Assembly (NCBI GenBank): GCA_964507045.1
Contig: CAZDOO010000001.1
Coordinates: 62,001-126,000 of the forward strand
Direction of reading: 5' to 3'
DNA from: UBA8199 sp964507045
GTDB taxonomy: Bacteria > Verrucomicrobiota > Verrucomicrobiia > Limisphaerales > UBA8199
DNA: 64,000 bases
How positions within the stretch are numbered: the stretch's first letter is position 1; the number at the start of each line of letters is the position of its first letter. The position numbers were made by a program, and so were the translations under genes. Positions 16,865-25,408 of the stretch are shown here, in pieces. The notes under the pieces are model-generated. The model worked only from the letters and a program-made list of their open reading frames with translations. It ran no database searches and was not told the DNA's origin.

Positions 16865-16884
16865 GTTATTTTGACCAAACAAGT
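16857..16884. promoter_or_regulatory. Imperfect inverted repeat, candidate operator for the GbsR-like regulator
   Basis: On the minus strand the A+T-rich sequence CTTGTTTGGTCAA, six bases, then TTGAACAAT forms an imperfect dyad (TTGT..TCAA / TTGA.ACAA). It overlaps the proposed -35 box, which is where an autorepressor would bind. Confidence 0.35.
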
Positions 16885-17060
16885 TCTTCAAATCTCCTGT
16901 CCCTGGCACTGCCATTGTCTGGCCTTTGAGTCCCTGGAACCGGCTTCCAGTTGCCAAGGCGCCCGTAAGCATGGATTTGACAGCACGGTTGTGAATTGGG
17001 TTCCGGCGTTGCTCCACGAGGGCAGGGATGTCCGCCAGGCGGAGCGGGTCAGGCTCAGGT

Positions 17061-17265
17061 CCGGGTAATACCCCCTCTCTGCTGGCTCACCTCACCGTAT
17101 ACACACCGTATCCTCACCGTAGTACCTCTGCAAACTTTGCAGAGGTACTACGGTGAGGATACGGTGTGTATACGGTGAAGAGAAGGAGGGGCGCTGGTGC
17201 CAGGGTCAGGCCATCGGCGGAGAGGGAGTCCGGCCGAACTCGTGGTGGTGGTAGCGAGATGCGCC
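17061..17265 (+). repeat. Palindromic repeat element, copy 1 (about 205 bp)
   Basis: The core is a perfect inverted repeat at 17092-17178 with 43-nt arms and a single-base centre at 17135. Each arm is built from 10-11 nt units around TCACCGTA and ends in CCTCTGCAAA. To its left lies ccgggtaataccccctctct and to its right gtgccagggtcaggccatcg and gggagtccggccgaactcgt. Both flanks recur, inverted, around copy 2 at 21.3 kb, which defines the element's approximate limits. No protein is encoded. Confidence 0.88.
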
Positions 17266-17329
17266 CGAGCGGGCCTTACCGCTCAGCCCAGCCTAGACAC
17301 CCGCCCCCAACTTGCCCATACTCCCTTTC

Positions 17330-20300
17330 ATGCTGGCCTACCGCTTTGGCGTTGCGTTCCTGTTCGCGGGGCTGCTTTTGCGCTGCACGCATGGTCCGGC
17401 CCAGACCATCCCCTGGGTCCTGCCCTGGAATGATGCCACCAAGAGCCTCACGGACTTCTCCGCACTCAACACTTCGATTACAACCAACCGCGTCGGTGCA
17501 GATACCAACGGCCATTTCGTGGTCAACGGCAGCCGGGTCAGGTTCCTGGGCGTGAACTTTGCCGGCGACTCCCCCTTTACGCCGACGAATTACACCGAAG
17601 GCGTGGCGGCGCGACTGGCGAAGTTCGGCGTCAACTGCATCCGGTTCCACCACATGGACGCCTCGTGGGCTTACAATGGCGGGTTGCTGTCCTACACTGC
17701 CGCCAGCAGCACGAACTTCAACGCCACGAATCTCGAGCGCCTTCATTTCATGGTCTCGCGGCTCAAAGCGCACGGGATCTACTCCGATATCAACCTGCTC
17801 GTCGGCCGCCAATACCGCTTCGGCGACGGCCTCGGCACCGAGGTCACGAACGGGATGGATTGGAAGACCGCCCATGCGCTGGGCTTCTTCTACGCCCCGG
17901 CTCTCGCGCTGCAGAAGGATTACGCCCGGAAACTGCTGGCCCCCACCAACCGTTTCACCGGCCTCTCGCTGGCCCAGGATCCCGCCGTCGCCTTCGTCGA
18001 AATCCTCAATGAGAACGGCATTATCCAGCAGTGGTATGACGGCAACCTCGATACGCTGGCCGCGCGCTACGCGACCAATCTCCAGGCCCGTTGGAACGAC
18101 TGGCTTTACCGCCGCTACACCAACGATGCCGCCGTGCTCGCCGCCTGGCGGGTGGTGGATCAGCCGCTCGGCACCAACCTGCTGGCCAACGGCAGTTTCA
18201 GCAATAACCTGGCCGGCTGGAATCTCGAGCGACATGGCGTCGCGGGCGCGACGTTCACGCGGACCTATGATTTCACCAATAGCCAGCCATGCATCCAGGT
18301 GGCCGTGACCAACACCGACACCCTGGACTGGTATATTCAAATCAACTACCCGAACCTGGCACTGGATTCCAACCAGGTTTACACCGTTTCCTACCAGGCC
18401 AAATCCAGCCCGGCCACCAATGTCTCAGCCAACATCATGCAGGCGCACGCCAGTTGGGCCGGGCTCGGCTACAACCGATCGCTCTCGCTCACGACCAATT
18501 GGCAGCCCTTTGCCAATACCTTCCAACCCTCGGCTTCCGACACCAACGCCCGTGTCGGTTTCAGCTCCATGGGCAACAAGCTGGCCACCTTCTGGTATGC
18601 CGATGTCCGCCTCCAGCGCGGCGGCCAGCTTGGCACACTGCCGGCCGGGGTTTCGCTGGCCGGGCAGACGGTGCCGAACCTCAGCTACAGTGCCACCGGT
18701 TACCAGGGCACACGTGAGGCCCGCCGCGATTGGCTCCAGTTCCTGCGCGAGCTCGAATACGCCTACTACGACGAGATGGCCGCCTACCTGCGGACCAACA
18801 TCGGCTACCCGGGCCTCATCTTCGGCACGATCATGGCCAACAGCCCGGCCACAGTCCAAAGCCGCCTGGATGTCATTGACGGCCACGCCTATTGGCAGCA
18901 TCCCCAATTTCCCGGCACCGCCTGGGACCCTGTCAATTGGCGTCAGTCCAATATCTCCATGGTGAACACCATCGGCGACGACAACACCCTTGCCGGCCTG
19001 GCCCGCCAGCGGATCAAGGGAAAACCGTTCACCGTCACTGAATACCAGCATCCGTCGCCGAACTATTACGGGGGCGAGGGGCCGCTGATGCTCGCGGCTT
19101 ACGCCGCCTTGCAGGACTGGGACGGCGTGTGGCTGTTCGACTATGGCTACGGCAGTCCGGCGGTCTCCACCGGCTACGTGCGCAGCTACTTCGAGATCGG
19201 CCAGCATCCGACCAAGCTGGTGAACCTCACGCTGGCCGCCAACCTCTTCCGCCGTGGTGACGTCCGTCCCGCGACCCGGGAATACACCATGGCCCTCACG
19301 CCGGAGGCCGAACTCGACAGCCTGCTGACGGCTTCCGCCTGGAGTCTCTTTAGCAGCAGCAAGCTCGGGATGTCCGGCAAATGGGCCTTCAACAGCCGCA
19401 TCAACTCCGCCGTGGGCGCCAACGCCGCCGGTTTGACCACCGCGCCCGCGGCCCCCGCGGGGTCCGTCATGACCAGCGATACGGGAGAATTGTGCTGGGA
19501 CCTCACTCAGCCGACCAACGGCCTGCTAACTATTAACACTGCGCGAACCAAGGGCCTGGTTGGCTACGCGGACAACCGGGCCGTCGCCCTGGGCGGCCTG
19601 ACGTTCCAACCCGGCGCCACCCGTCTGGGCTGGTGCACGCTGGCTGCGACCCTGGTGCGCGGCGAGGCCTTTACCAATGATTGCACCGTGCTTGTGGCCG
19701 CCACCGGTTGGTGGGAGAACACCGGCCAGGTGTGGACCGACTCCACCAAGACCTCCGTGGCCAACAACTGGGGCCAGGCCCCCGTGCTGGCCGAGGTGGT
19801 GCCTTTCAGCCTCACGCTGCCGGTGGGAACGAATTGCGTCCGCGTCTGGGCCTTGGATGAAACCGGCCAGCGCAAACTCGAATTGCCCGTCAGCGGCACC
19901 TCAACCTCCACGACCTTTACGGCCACCACCAACTCCGGCACCGTCTGGTATGAACTGCAGGTCGCCCGGTGGACGGCCAGCTTTGACCTCTGGCGGCTGC
20001 GTTACTTCACGGAGAGCGAACTGACGAACAGCGCCGTGAGCGGAGCCGCCGCCACCCCCGATGGCGACCGGATGGCTAACCTCTGGAAGTACTACCTCGG
20101 CCTCCCCGGCAAGAGTCCCGCCGCCGCCACCAGTTTCCCGGCCGGCGGCTTGTTCCAACCCGCCGGCGGGTCTTATCTATCCTTCTCTTACTTCTGTGAC
20201 CCTCTGGCCACGGATGTCTCCTGCACGCCTGAGGTGTCCACCAACCTCCATTCCTGGCTCGCGGGCTCGGCTTACACCGCCGAGAGCCGCAGCCCGGCAG

Positions 20301-20389
20301 GCGAGCTTGAGCAAGTGACGGTTTGGGACCTGCTGCCTGTGGGCGCGGGCGCCCGGCATTTCCTGCGGCTGAAGCTGGACTGGCCATAG
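17330..20389 (+). CDS. Secreted GH5-like (clan GH-A) glycoside hydrolase with inserted carbohydrate-binding domain
   Basis: 1019 residues from the ATG at 17330. A signal peptide is followed by a TIM-barrel start (FLGVNFAGDSPFTP, INCIRFHHMDASWAY-type region). Glu228 in VEILNENGII fits the acid/base of the GH-A clan, and Glu571 in FTVTEYQHPSP fits the nucleophile. Between them, residues about 283-432 (LLANGSFSNNLAGW to DVRLQRGG) look like a CBM4/9-type beta-sandwich domain. The C-terminal 150 residues are a tail often seen in Verrucomicrobiota secreted proteins (DGDRMANLWKYYLGLPG ... FLRLKLDWP). Probably exported and acting on beta-linked polysaccharide; the substrate is not determinable. It lies beside the polysaccharide cluster but is on the other strand. 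Confidence 0.8.
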   Translation: MLAYRFGVAFLFAGLLLRCTHGPAQTIPWVLPWNDATKSLTDFSALNTSITTNRVGADTNGHFVVNGSRVRFLGVNFAGDSPFTPTNYTEGVAARLAKFGVNCIRFHHMDASWAYNGGLLSYTAASSTNFNATNLERLHFMVSRLKAHGIYSDINLLVGRQYRFGDGLGTEVTNGMDWKTAHALGFFYAPALALQKDYARKLLAPTNRFTGLSLAQDPAVAFVEILNENGIIQQWYDGNLDTLAARYATNLQARWNDWLYRRYTNDAAVLAAWRVVDQPLGTNLLANGSFSNNLAGWNLERHGVAGATFTRTYDFTNSQPCIQVAVTNTDTLDWYIQINYPNLALDSNQVYTVSYQAKSSPATNVSANIMQAHASWAGLGYNRSLSLTTNWQPFANTFQPSASDTNARVGFSSMGNKLATFWYADVRLQRGGQLGTLPAGVSLAGQTVPNLSYSATGYQGTREARRDWLQFLRELEYAYYDEMAAYLRTNIGYPGLIFGTIMANSPATVQSRLDVIDGHAYWQHPQFPGTAWDPVNWRQSNISMVNTIGDDNTLAGLARQRIKGKPFTVTEYQHPSPNYYGGEGPLMLAAYAALQDWDGVWLFDYGYGSPAVSTGYVRSYFEIGQHPTKLVNLTLAANLFRRGDVRPATREYTMALTPEAELDSLLTASAWSLFSSSKLGMSGKWAFNSRINSAVGANAAGLTTAPAAPAGSVMTSDTGELCWDLTQPTNGLLTINTARTKGLVGYADNRAVALGGLTFQPGATRLGWCTLAATLVRGEAFTNDCTVLVAATGWWENTGQVWTDSTKTSVANNWGQAPVLAEVVPFSLTLPVGTNCVRVWALDETGQRKLELPVSGTSTSTTFTATTNSGTVWYELQVARWTASFDLWRLRYFTESELTNSAVSGAAATPDGDRMANLWKYYLGLPGKSPAAATSFPAGGLFQPAGGSYLSFSYFCDPLATDVSCTPEVSTNLHSWLAGSAYTAESRSPAGELEQVTVWDLLPVGAGARHFLRLKLDWP

Positions 20390-20605
20390 CCTAGATTCGT
20401 TATGGCATGAGAGAAGAGCGCCCGTTGGCGCTGCCAGCGACTTTCACGAGGCGGGGGCATAGACGGCGCCATCCCGGCGAAATTGCTGTCACAAACGCGC
20501 AAGAGGCAGGGCAGGGGAGAGCGACATGGGCAACCCGGGAGACTCGAGAGGAAGCCGGTGAGGTTCATTATGGATTGGCGGGACGGATTCACGTAATTTG
20601 GCGCC

Positions 20606-20896
20606 ATGGATCCGCTTAGCAACGCCCAAATACGTGTTTTCAAAGCCCAGGCCCAAAGGCTCAAGGCGGCGCTCAAGATTGGCAAGGAAGGGCTCAGCCC
20701 GCAGTTTCTCGCCGCCCTGGATGAGGTCCTGACGCATCACCAGCTTGTCAAAGTGAAGTTCGATGAATTCAAAGAGCAGAAGAAACAACTGGCTCCGCAA
20801 CTCGCCGAAAAGAGCGGAAGCCATCTGATCACGCGGGTGGGCAACGTGGTGGTGCTCTACAGACCGAAGTCGGACGAGGAGAAGCTGGGGGATTAG
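20606..20896 (+). CDS. yhbY: YhbY/CRM-domain RNA-binding protein
   Basis: 96 residues, the usual size of bacterial YhbY. It carries the CRM-domain signature LKAALKIGKEGLSPQF (Gly-Lys-Glu-Gly loop), VKVKFDEFKEQKK and a C-terminal ITRVGNVVVLYRP strand. YhbY binds pre-50S ribosomal particles and helps their assembly. ATG at 20606 with the coding sequence standing alone between the glycosidase and the tRNA gene. Confidence 0.9.
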   Translation: MDPLSNAQIRVFKAQAQRLKAALKIGKEGLSPQFLAALDEVLTHHQLVKVKFDEFKEQKKQLAPQLAEKSGSHLITRVGNVVVLYRPKSDEEKLGD

Positions 20897-21055
20897 CGAT
20901 CAGCCACCGGGCACCCAACCAGCCTGCTGACCCGCATGAACCGCTAAGAACGCCGTGGCATTTCTTGGGCTGAGCACTTCGAGGAGGTTGTGCAAACGGG
21001 GCCCCGCGGCTTGATGAATCTCAGAAGCCACGGATGCTATTGGGGGTAATCGGAT

Positions 21056-21132
<77 letters not shown>

Positions 21133-21181
21133 CTTGTGAGTGCAATCGTAATGGCTCGCAGGGCTGTGTCAAGCCCGGGCG

Positions 21182-21392
21182 CCCAGAGGCGTAGCTCGAT
21201 ACTACCCCCACGAGTCCGGCCGGACTCCCGCTCCCCTGATAGCCTGACGCTGGCACCCGCGCACCACCGTAGTCCCTCCGTATCCTCACCGTATACTCAC
21301 CGTAGTACCTCTAATAGTCTATTAGAGGTACTACGGTGAGTATACGGTGAGGATACGGTGAGGTGAGCCAGGGGAGAGGGGGTATGACCCGG
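21182..21392 (-). repeat. Palindromic repeat element, copy 2 (about 210 bp, inverted)
   Basis: A perfect inverted repeat at 21278-21358 (40-nt arms around base 21318) is built from the same TCACCGTA units as copy 1, but with a different tip (CTAATAG). Read on the minus strand, its flanks match those of copy 1: ccgggtcataccccctctcc on one side, and gtgccagcgtcaggctatca and gggagtccggccggactcgt on the other. It ends about 50 bp upstream of the tRNA-Gly gene. Confidence 0.88.
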
Positions 21393-21525
21393 GCCGGCCA
21401 ATCCTAAAGGAATCCACGAATTCGCCGTCTGTGATGGGGGGTGGCAGTGCCAGGCTATGCCCGGGTGCCAGCCGGTGCCAGGACGAAGCTTGAACTCCGG
21501 AGGGGAGCCTGTAACCTGCGGTCGC

Positions 21526-22914
21526 ATGAATTCGCTGCTGCTTGCCGGCGGACGGGTCGTTGATCCCGCCAACCGCCTGGATGCCCCCGCCGATGTGCTC
21601 ATTTGCGCCGGGAAGATCGCCGCCGTTGGGCCGGACGCGGCGGTCAAGGCGCCCGCGGGCGTTGAGCGTATGGATGTCGGCGGGTTGGTGGTTTGTCCGG
21701 GACTGATTGACTTGCATGTGCATTTGCGGGAGCCGGGGCAGGGGGCCAAGGAAACGATCGCTACCGGCACCGCGGCCGCCGCGCGCGGCGGCATTACCTC
21801 GGTGGTTTGCATGCCGAACACCTCGCCGACGGTGGATGATGCCGGAACCGTGGCGCTGATCCACGAACGAGCCGCGCAACAGGGCGTTGTGAATGTCTTT
21901 GTCGCGGGCGCGATTACCAAGGGCCTCGCGGGCGAGGAACTCGCACCGATCGGCTCGCTCAAGAAGGCCGGGGTGGTGGCTATTACCGATGACGGTCGTT
22001 GTGTGCAAAACAACGAACTAATGCGCCGCGCGCTGGAGTACGCGAAGATGTTCGACCTGCCCGTCCTGGACCATTGCCAGGACTACTCGCTGGTGACGGA
22101 CGGGGTCATGCGCGAGGGATACTGGAGCACGGTGCTGGGGCTGCGCGGTTGGCCGGCGGCGGGGGAGGAGACCATCGTGGCGCGGAACATCCTGCTGGCG
22201 GAGATGACGGGAGCGCAGGTCCACTGCCAGCATATCAGCGCCGCGGGCAGCGTCCGCTTGTTGCGCGAGGCGAGGAAGCGCGGGGTTCCGATTTCCGGGG
22301 AAGCTTGCCCGCATTACTTCACGCTTACGGACGCGGCGGTGGCTGGCAGCGAGAAGTTTCTGGCGACGGACGGCAAGGGTGTGTTTGAGCCCGATTCGGG
22401 CCGTGGCGCCCGACCGAGCTGGCCGGCCTACGACACGAACTTCAAGATGAATCCGCCCCTGGGTTCGGCGCGCGACCGCGAAGCCATTCTTGAAGGCGTG
22501 GCGGACGGCACGCTGGAGATTCTTTGCAGCGACCACGCGCCGCATTGCGGCTATGAGAAGGAAGTGGAATTTGATTACGCGCCGTTCGGCATCACCGGCC
22601 TGGAAACGGAGCTGGCGCTATCGCTGATGCAGCTTTACCACACGCGGCGGCTGGGTTTGGCCGATCTCATCGCGAAGTTCACCGTCGCGCCCGCCCGGCT
22701 GCTGCGGCTGCCGAAGGGGACGCTGAGCGTGGGCGCGGCGGCGGATGTGACCGTATTTGATCCGGAGCGCGAGTGGGTGTTCGAGCGGGGCGACACCGCC
22801 AGCAAGGCGGCGAACAGCCCCTTTTTCGGCTGGCCGCTGCGGGGCCGGGCGGTGGCCACGATCGTGGGCGGCCGGAAGGCGTGGGTGGAGCAAGGGGAGC
22901 CGGCAACGGTCTGA
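21526..22914 (+). CDS. pyrC: Dihydroorotase (class I type), with an internal insertion
   Basis: 462 residues from ATG 21526, chosen because it follows a ggaggggagcc stretch and starts MNSLLLAGGRVVDP. The metal-binding DLHVHLREPG, the 'MPNTSP' block, HCQDYSL, HISAAGSVRL and CSDHAPHCGYEKEVEFD are all present, so all key His and Asp are kept. It interconverts carbamoyl-aspartate and dihydroorotate in pyrimidine synthesis. About 28 extra residues (AGSEKFLATDGKGVFEPDSG and following, near residue 275) precede DTNFKMNPPLG compared with common homologues. carA follows 17 nt later; pyrB is not in the window. Confidence 0.93.
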   Translation: MNSLLLAGGRVVDPANRLDAPADVLICAGKIAAVGPDAAVKAPAGVERMDVGGLVVCPGLIDLHVHLREPGQGAKETIATGTAAAARGGITSVVCMPNTSPTVDDAGTVALIHERAAQQGVVNVFVAGAITKGLAGEELAPIGSLKKAGVVAITDDGRCVQNNELMRRALEYAKMFDLPVLDHCQDYSLVTDGVMREGYWSTVLGLRGWPAAGEETIVARNILLAEMTGAQVHCQHISAAGSVRLLREARKRGVPISGEACPHYFTLTDAAVAGSEKFLATDGKGVFEPDSGRGARPSWPAYDTNFKMNPPLGSARDREAILEGVADGTLEILCSDHAPHCGYEKEVEFDYAPFGITGLETELALSLMQLYHTRRLGLADLIAKFTVAPARLLRLPKGTLSVGAAADVTVFDPEREWVFERGDTASKAANSPFFGWPLRGRAVATIVGGRKAWVEQGEPATV

Positions 22915-22931
22915 AGTATACTTGCCGCCGT

Positions 22932-24092
22932 ATGATGAAAGCGATTCTAGCCCTGGAAGATGGCTCAGTGTTTCACGGCACCGGTTTCGGCGCGCGCGCC
23001 GCGGCCTGTGGCGAGGTGTGCTTCAACACGTCCATGACCGGCTACCAGGAGATTCTGACGGATCCATCTTACAAGGGGCAGATTGTGACGATGACGTATC
23101 CGCTGATCGGCAACTACGGCGTGAACGCGCAGGACGTTGAATCCTTTCGTCCGCATGTGTCGGGATTTGCGGTCCGCGAGCTCTCGCCGGTCGTCAGCAA
23201 CTGGCGCGCGGAGTCTTCCCTGGCGGAGTATTTGGAGCAAAACGGCATTCCGGGCATTCAGGGCATTGATACCCGGGCACTGACCCGCAAGCTGCGGGTG
23301 CGGGGCGCGCTCAACGGGTTCATCTCGACGGAAGGAATTACGGATGCGGAAGCGGTGCAGCGGGCAAAGGAATGGCCGGGTTTGATCGGCGTGGATTACG
23401 TGAAAGAGGTGACCCACAAGGAACCGTTCCTGTGGGATCAACAGGACGCAGAGAGCGCGGACTTCAGACTGGTCCACGGGCCGGACGCAACCGAGGGGCG
23501 GCAGGAGCGCGCCCCATTACCGCCGGCGGATATTCCCATTGTGGCCTACGATTACGGAATGAAGTACAATATCCTGCGCCGGCTCCGGCAGCAGGGTTTC
23601 AGGGTCCAAGTGCTGCCGGCGACGGCGACCGCCACGGAGGCGCTGCAGCACCGGCCGGCGGGCATCTTCCTGTCTAATGGCCCAGGCGACCCGGCAGCCC
23701 TGGGGTATGCCGTCCAAGCGGTCAGCGACCTCATCAAAGCGGGTCTGCCGATCTTTGGGATATGCCTTGGCCACCAAATTGTTGGCCAGGCGCTCGGTGG
23801 AAAGACCTTCAAGCTCAAGTTTGGCCATCGCGGTGGCAACCAGCCGGTCAAAGACCTGGAATCCGGGAGGGTGGAGATCACCGCTCAGAACCACGGCTTT
23901 GCGGTGGACCCGGCCAGCTTGCCGGCGGACGTGGTGGTGGACCGCATCAATCTCAACGATCGGACCGTAGAAGGGATGCGCCACAAGACCAAGGCCGTTT
24001 TCTGCGTGCAGTATCACCCCGAAGCATCGCCGGGGCCGCACGATTCGACGGATTTATTCGCACGGTTTCGGGCGATGATTGAAGCACGGTAA
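22932..24092 (+). CDS. carA: Carbamoyl-phosphate synthase small subunit
   Basis: 386 residues, the usual length. The N-terminal domain starts MMKAILALEDGSVFHGTGFG and contains CFNTSMTGYQEILTDPSYKG. The C-terminal class I glutamine amidotransferase has the nucleophile Cys in GICLGHQIVGQALGGK, and His-Glu in QYHPEASPGPHD. It supplies ammonia to CarB for pyrimidine and arginine synthesis. carB is not in the window. It is in an operon with pyrC upstream and the LAB_N gene 8 nt downstream. Confidence 0.95.
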   Translation: MMKAILALEDGSVFHGTGFGARAAACGEVCFNTSMTGYQEILTDPSYKGQIVTMTYPLIGNYGVNAQDVESFRPHVSGFAVRELSPVVSNWRAESSLAEYLEQNGIPGIQGIDTRALTRKLRVRGALNGFISTEGITDAEAVQRAKEWPGLIGVDYVKEVTHKEPFLWDQQDAESADFRLVHGPDATEGRQERAPLPPADIPIVAYDYGMKYNILRRLRQQGFRVQVLPATATATEALQHRPAGIFLSNGPGDPAALGYAVQAVSDLIKAGLPIFGICLGHQIVGQALGGKTFKLKFGHRGGNQPVKDLESGRVEITAQNHGFAVDPASLPADVVVDRINLNDRTVEGMRHKTKAVFCVQYHPEASPGPHDSTDLFARFRAMIEAR

Positions 24093-24100
24093 GGCGCGTT

Positions 24101-24541
24101 ATGGACTGGCTCAGCGACCTGATCTGGCACAACGGGAAGCTCTTGGGGATTCAGTGGGGCGTTTGGAAGGTTATTGGCTGGCTGGGCAACTTAGTCTTCT
24201 TCAGCCGCTTCTTCGTGCAATGGTATGCGACCGAGAAGCTAAAGCGAGTCGTGGTGCCGACGGCGTTCTGGTGGCTGAGCCTGGCCGGGTCCCTGCTGCT
24301 GTTCAGCTACGCGCTGTTCTACCAGCGAGACTCCGTTTTCATCTTTGCCTACGCGTTTACCTGGATCCCCTACATCCGCAACCTGATCATTCACCGGCGC
24401 CACGCGGCGGCGCATTTGGACTGCGCGAAGTGCGGCCAATTGTGCCCGCCGCACTCGAAGTTCTGCTTCGCCTGCGGCGCGCGGGTGGGCCCGGATGCCG
24501 GGAAGGAATCGCCCTCGGGCAAATCTACTTCTTCGGCTTAG
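24101..24541 (+). CDS. Lipid-A-disaccharide-synthase N-terminal-domain (LAB_N) protein with C-terminal zinc ribbon
   Basis: 146 residues. The first about 100 residues (WKVIGWLGNLVFFSRFFVQW, VVVPTAFWWLSLAGSLLLFS, FIFAYAFTWIPYIRNLIIHR) match the LAB_N membrane domain with three to four helices. After it comes CAKCGQLCPPHSKFCFACGA, a two-CxxC zinc ribbon. LAB_N proteins occur alone or fused to LpxB and sugar-transfer enzymes and are membrane-embedded; the zinc ribbon is an unusual extra. It is downstream of carA by 8 nt and overlaps the convergent minus-strand gene by 17 nt. Function unknown. Confidence 0.8.
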   Translation: MDWLSDLIWHNGKLLGIQWGVWKVIGWLGNLVFFSRFFVQWYATEKLKRVVVPTAFWWLSLAGSLLLFSYALFYQRDSVFIFAYAFTWIPYIRNLIIHRRHAAAHLDCAKCGQLCPPHSKFCFACGARVGPDAGKESPSGKSTSSA

Positions 24542-24920
24542 CCGCGGCGGGGGCCGGGGCGGCGGGAGGGGGTGTGGTGGTGGCGGCGGCGGGGGCGGCC
24601 GATTTGAGGTTATACTTGGTGAGCACCGGCGCAAAGTCCGGATGGGTCTTCCCGTACTCGGTGACCTTCTTCACGAAGTCGTTCATCAAAGGCGCGCTGA
24701 CCTTCTGGTATTCCGCGATCATCTGCGAGGCTTGCGGGCGAATCCCGGCGAGGTCCTTGCTGACAGTCCTCCATTGGCGCAGGAAGTAAATGTTGAGCGT
24801 GCCGCTGATCACGACGACGAGAATCAGGATTGACACGACCAGATGTTGCAGGGCGTTGTACTGGGCCTGCACATCGTTTGCACCGGTCTGGAGGGGGGTC
24901 TTGTTGTCAAGAGTGTCCAT
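24525..24920 (-). CDS. Small single-span membrane protein, Ala/Pro-rich tail
   Basis: 131 residues. One transmembrane helix at about 29-50 (VVSILILVVVISGTLNIYFL), then a mostly helical region (KDLAGIRPQASQMIAEYQKV, DFVKKVTEYGKTHPDFAPVL), and a low-complexity tail of Ala, Pro and Thr ending KPKK. I do not recognise a family. The next gene upstream on the same strand (24927-25211) has the same plan and starts 6 nt away, so the pair are likely related and co-expressed. Confidence 0.65.
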   Translation of the reverse strand: MDTLDNKTPLQTGANDVQAQYNALQHLVVSILILVVVISGTLNIYFLRQWRTVSKDLAGIRPQASQMIAEYQKVSAPLMNDFVKKVTEYGKTHPDFAPVLTKYNLKSAAPAAATTTPPPAAPAPAAAKPKK

Positions 24921-24926
24921 AAGCGT

Positions 24927-25211
24927 TTACTTGGTTGCGGTTTTGGCCGGGGCGGTGGCGCCGGACTTGGAAGGCTTCAAGCCAACGGATTCGAGGATCG
25001 GATCAATCGCGGGGTTCTTCTTGCTGTATTCCAGGGCGTCATTGGCCAGGGCGGTCATCACGGCGCGGTTGTTATTGATAATGTTCGCCTGGCTCTGAAG
25101 CGAACGCAGTTCGCGGGTGTTGGAAATATAAAGCCAGCACAACACGACCGAGGCGAGCGCGCTGACAGTCAGCACCCCGAGCAGAATTGTTGTCAAAGGA
25201 CTGTTTTTCAT
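24927..25211 (-). CDS. Small single-span membrane protein, Lys/Ala tail
   Basis: 94 residues. An N-terminal hydrophobic helix (TTILLGVLTVSALASVVLCW) is followed by a helical segment, then the tail YSKKNPAIDPILESVGLKPS and KSGATAPAKTATK. Its organisation (one helix, helical periplasmic or cytoplasmic region, '..DPIL..' motif, Ala/Lys-rich end) parallels the neighbouring 131-residue protein. No known family recognised. Confidence 0.65.
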   Translation of the reverse strand: MKNSPLTTILLGVLTVSALASVVLCWLYISNTRELRSLQSQANIINNNRAVMTALANDALEYSKKNPAIDPILESVGLKPSKSGATAPAKTATK

Positions 25212-25408
25212 AGCATTGCGGGGACTCTAGCGGTTCTCCGGGAATTGTCCAATGTGTTTTTTGCTTTAGTCCGCGCTTGATTTCAGCCGGCAAACGTTGC
25301 ACTGTCCGCCTCCGTGAAAAGCCGCCTGCGGCCAGACGGTTGAGAGACCAGATCGGCGCAGGACGGGTTTGATGGCTTGAAGCAAGCAGAGTTCAAGTTG
25401 TTTTGCAC

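Noticed and set aside
17092..17178. Palindrome interpreted as a CRISPR-like or transcription terminator element
   Set aside because: There are no spacers between units, and no T-run follows. Conserved flanks outside the hairpin and inverted placement of the second copy fit a repeat element better.
17276..18340. Long minus-strand ORF (354 codons) opposite the glycosidase
   Set aside because: Antisense reading of a clear GH5-like gene with intact motifs; the ORF itself has no recognisable domain and is rich in Gly/Arg/Val as expected for a G+C-rich shadow.
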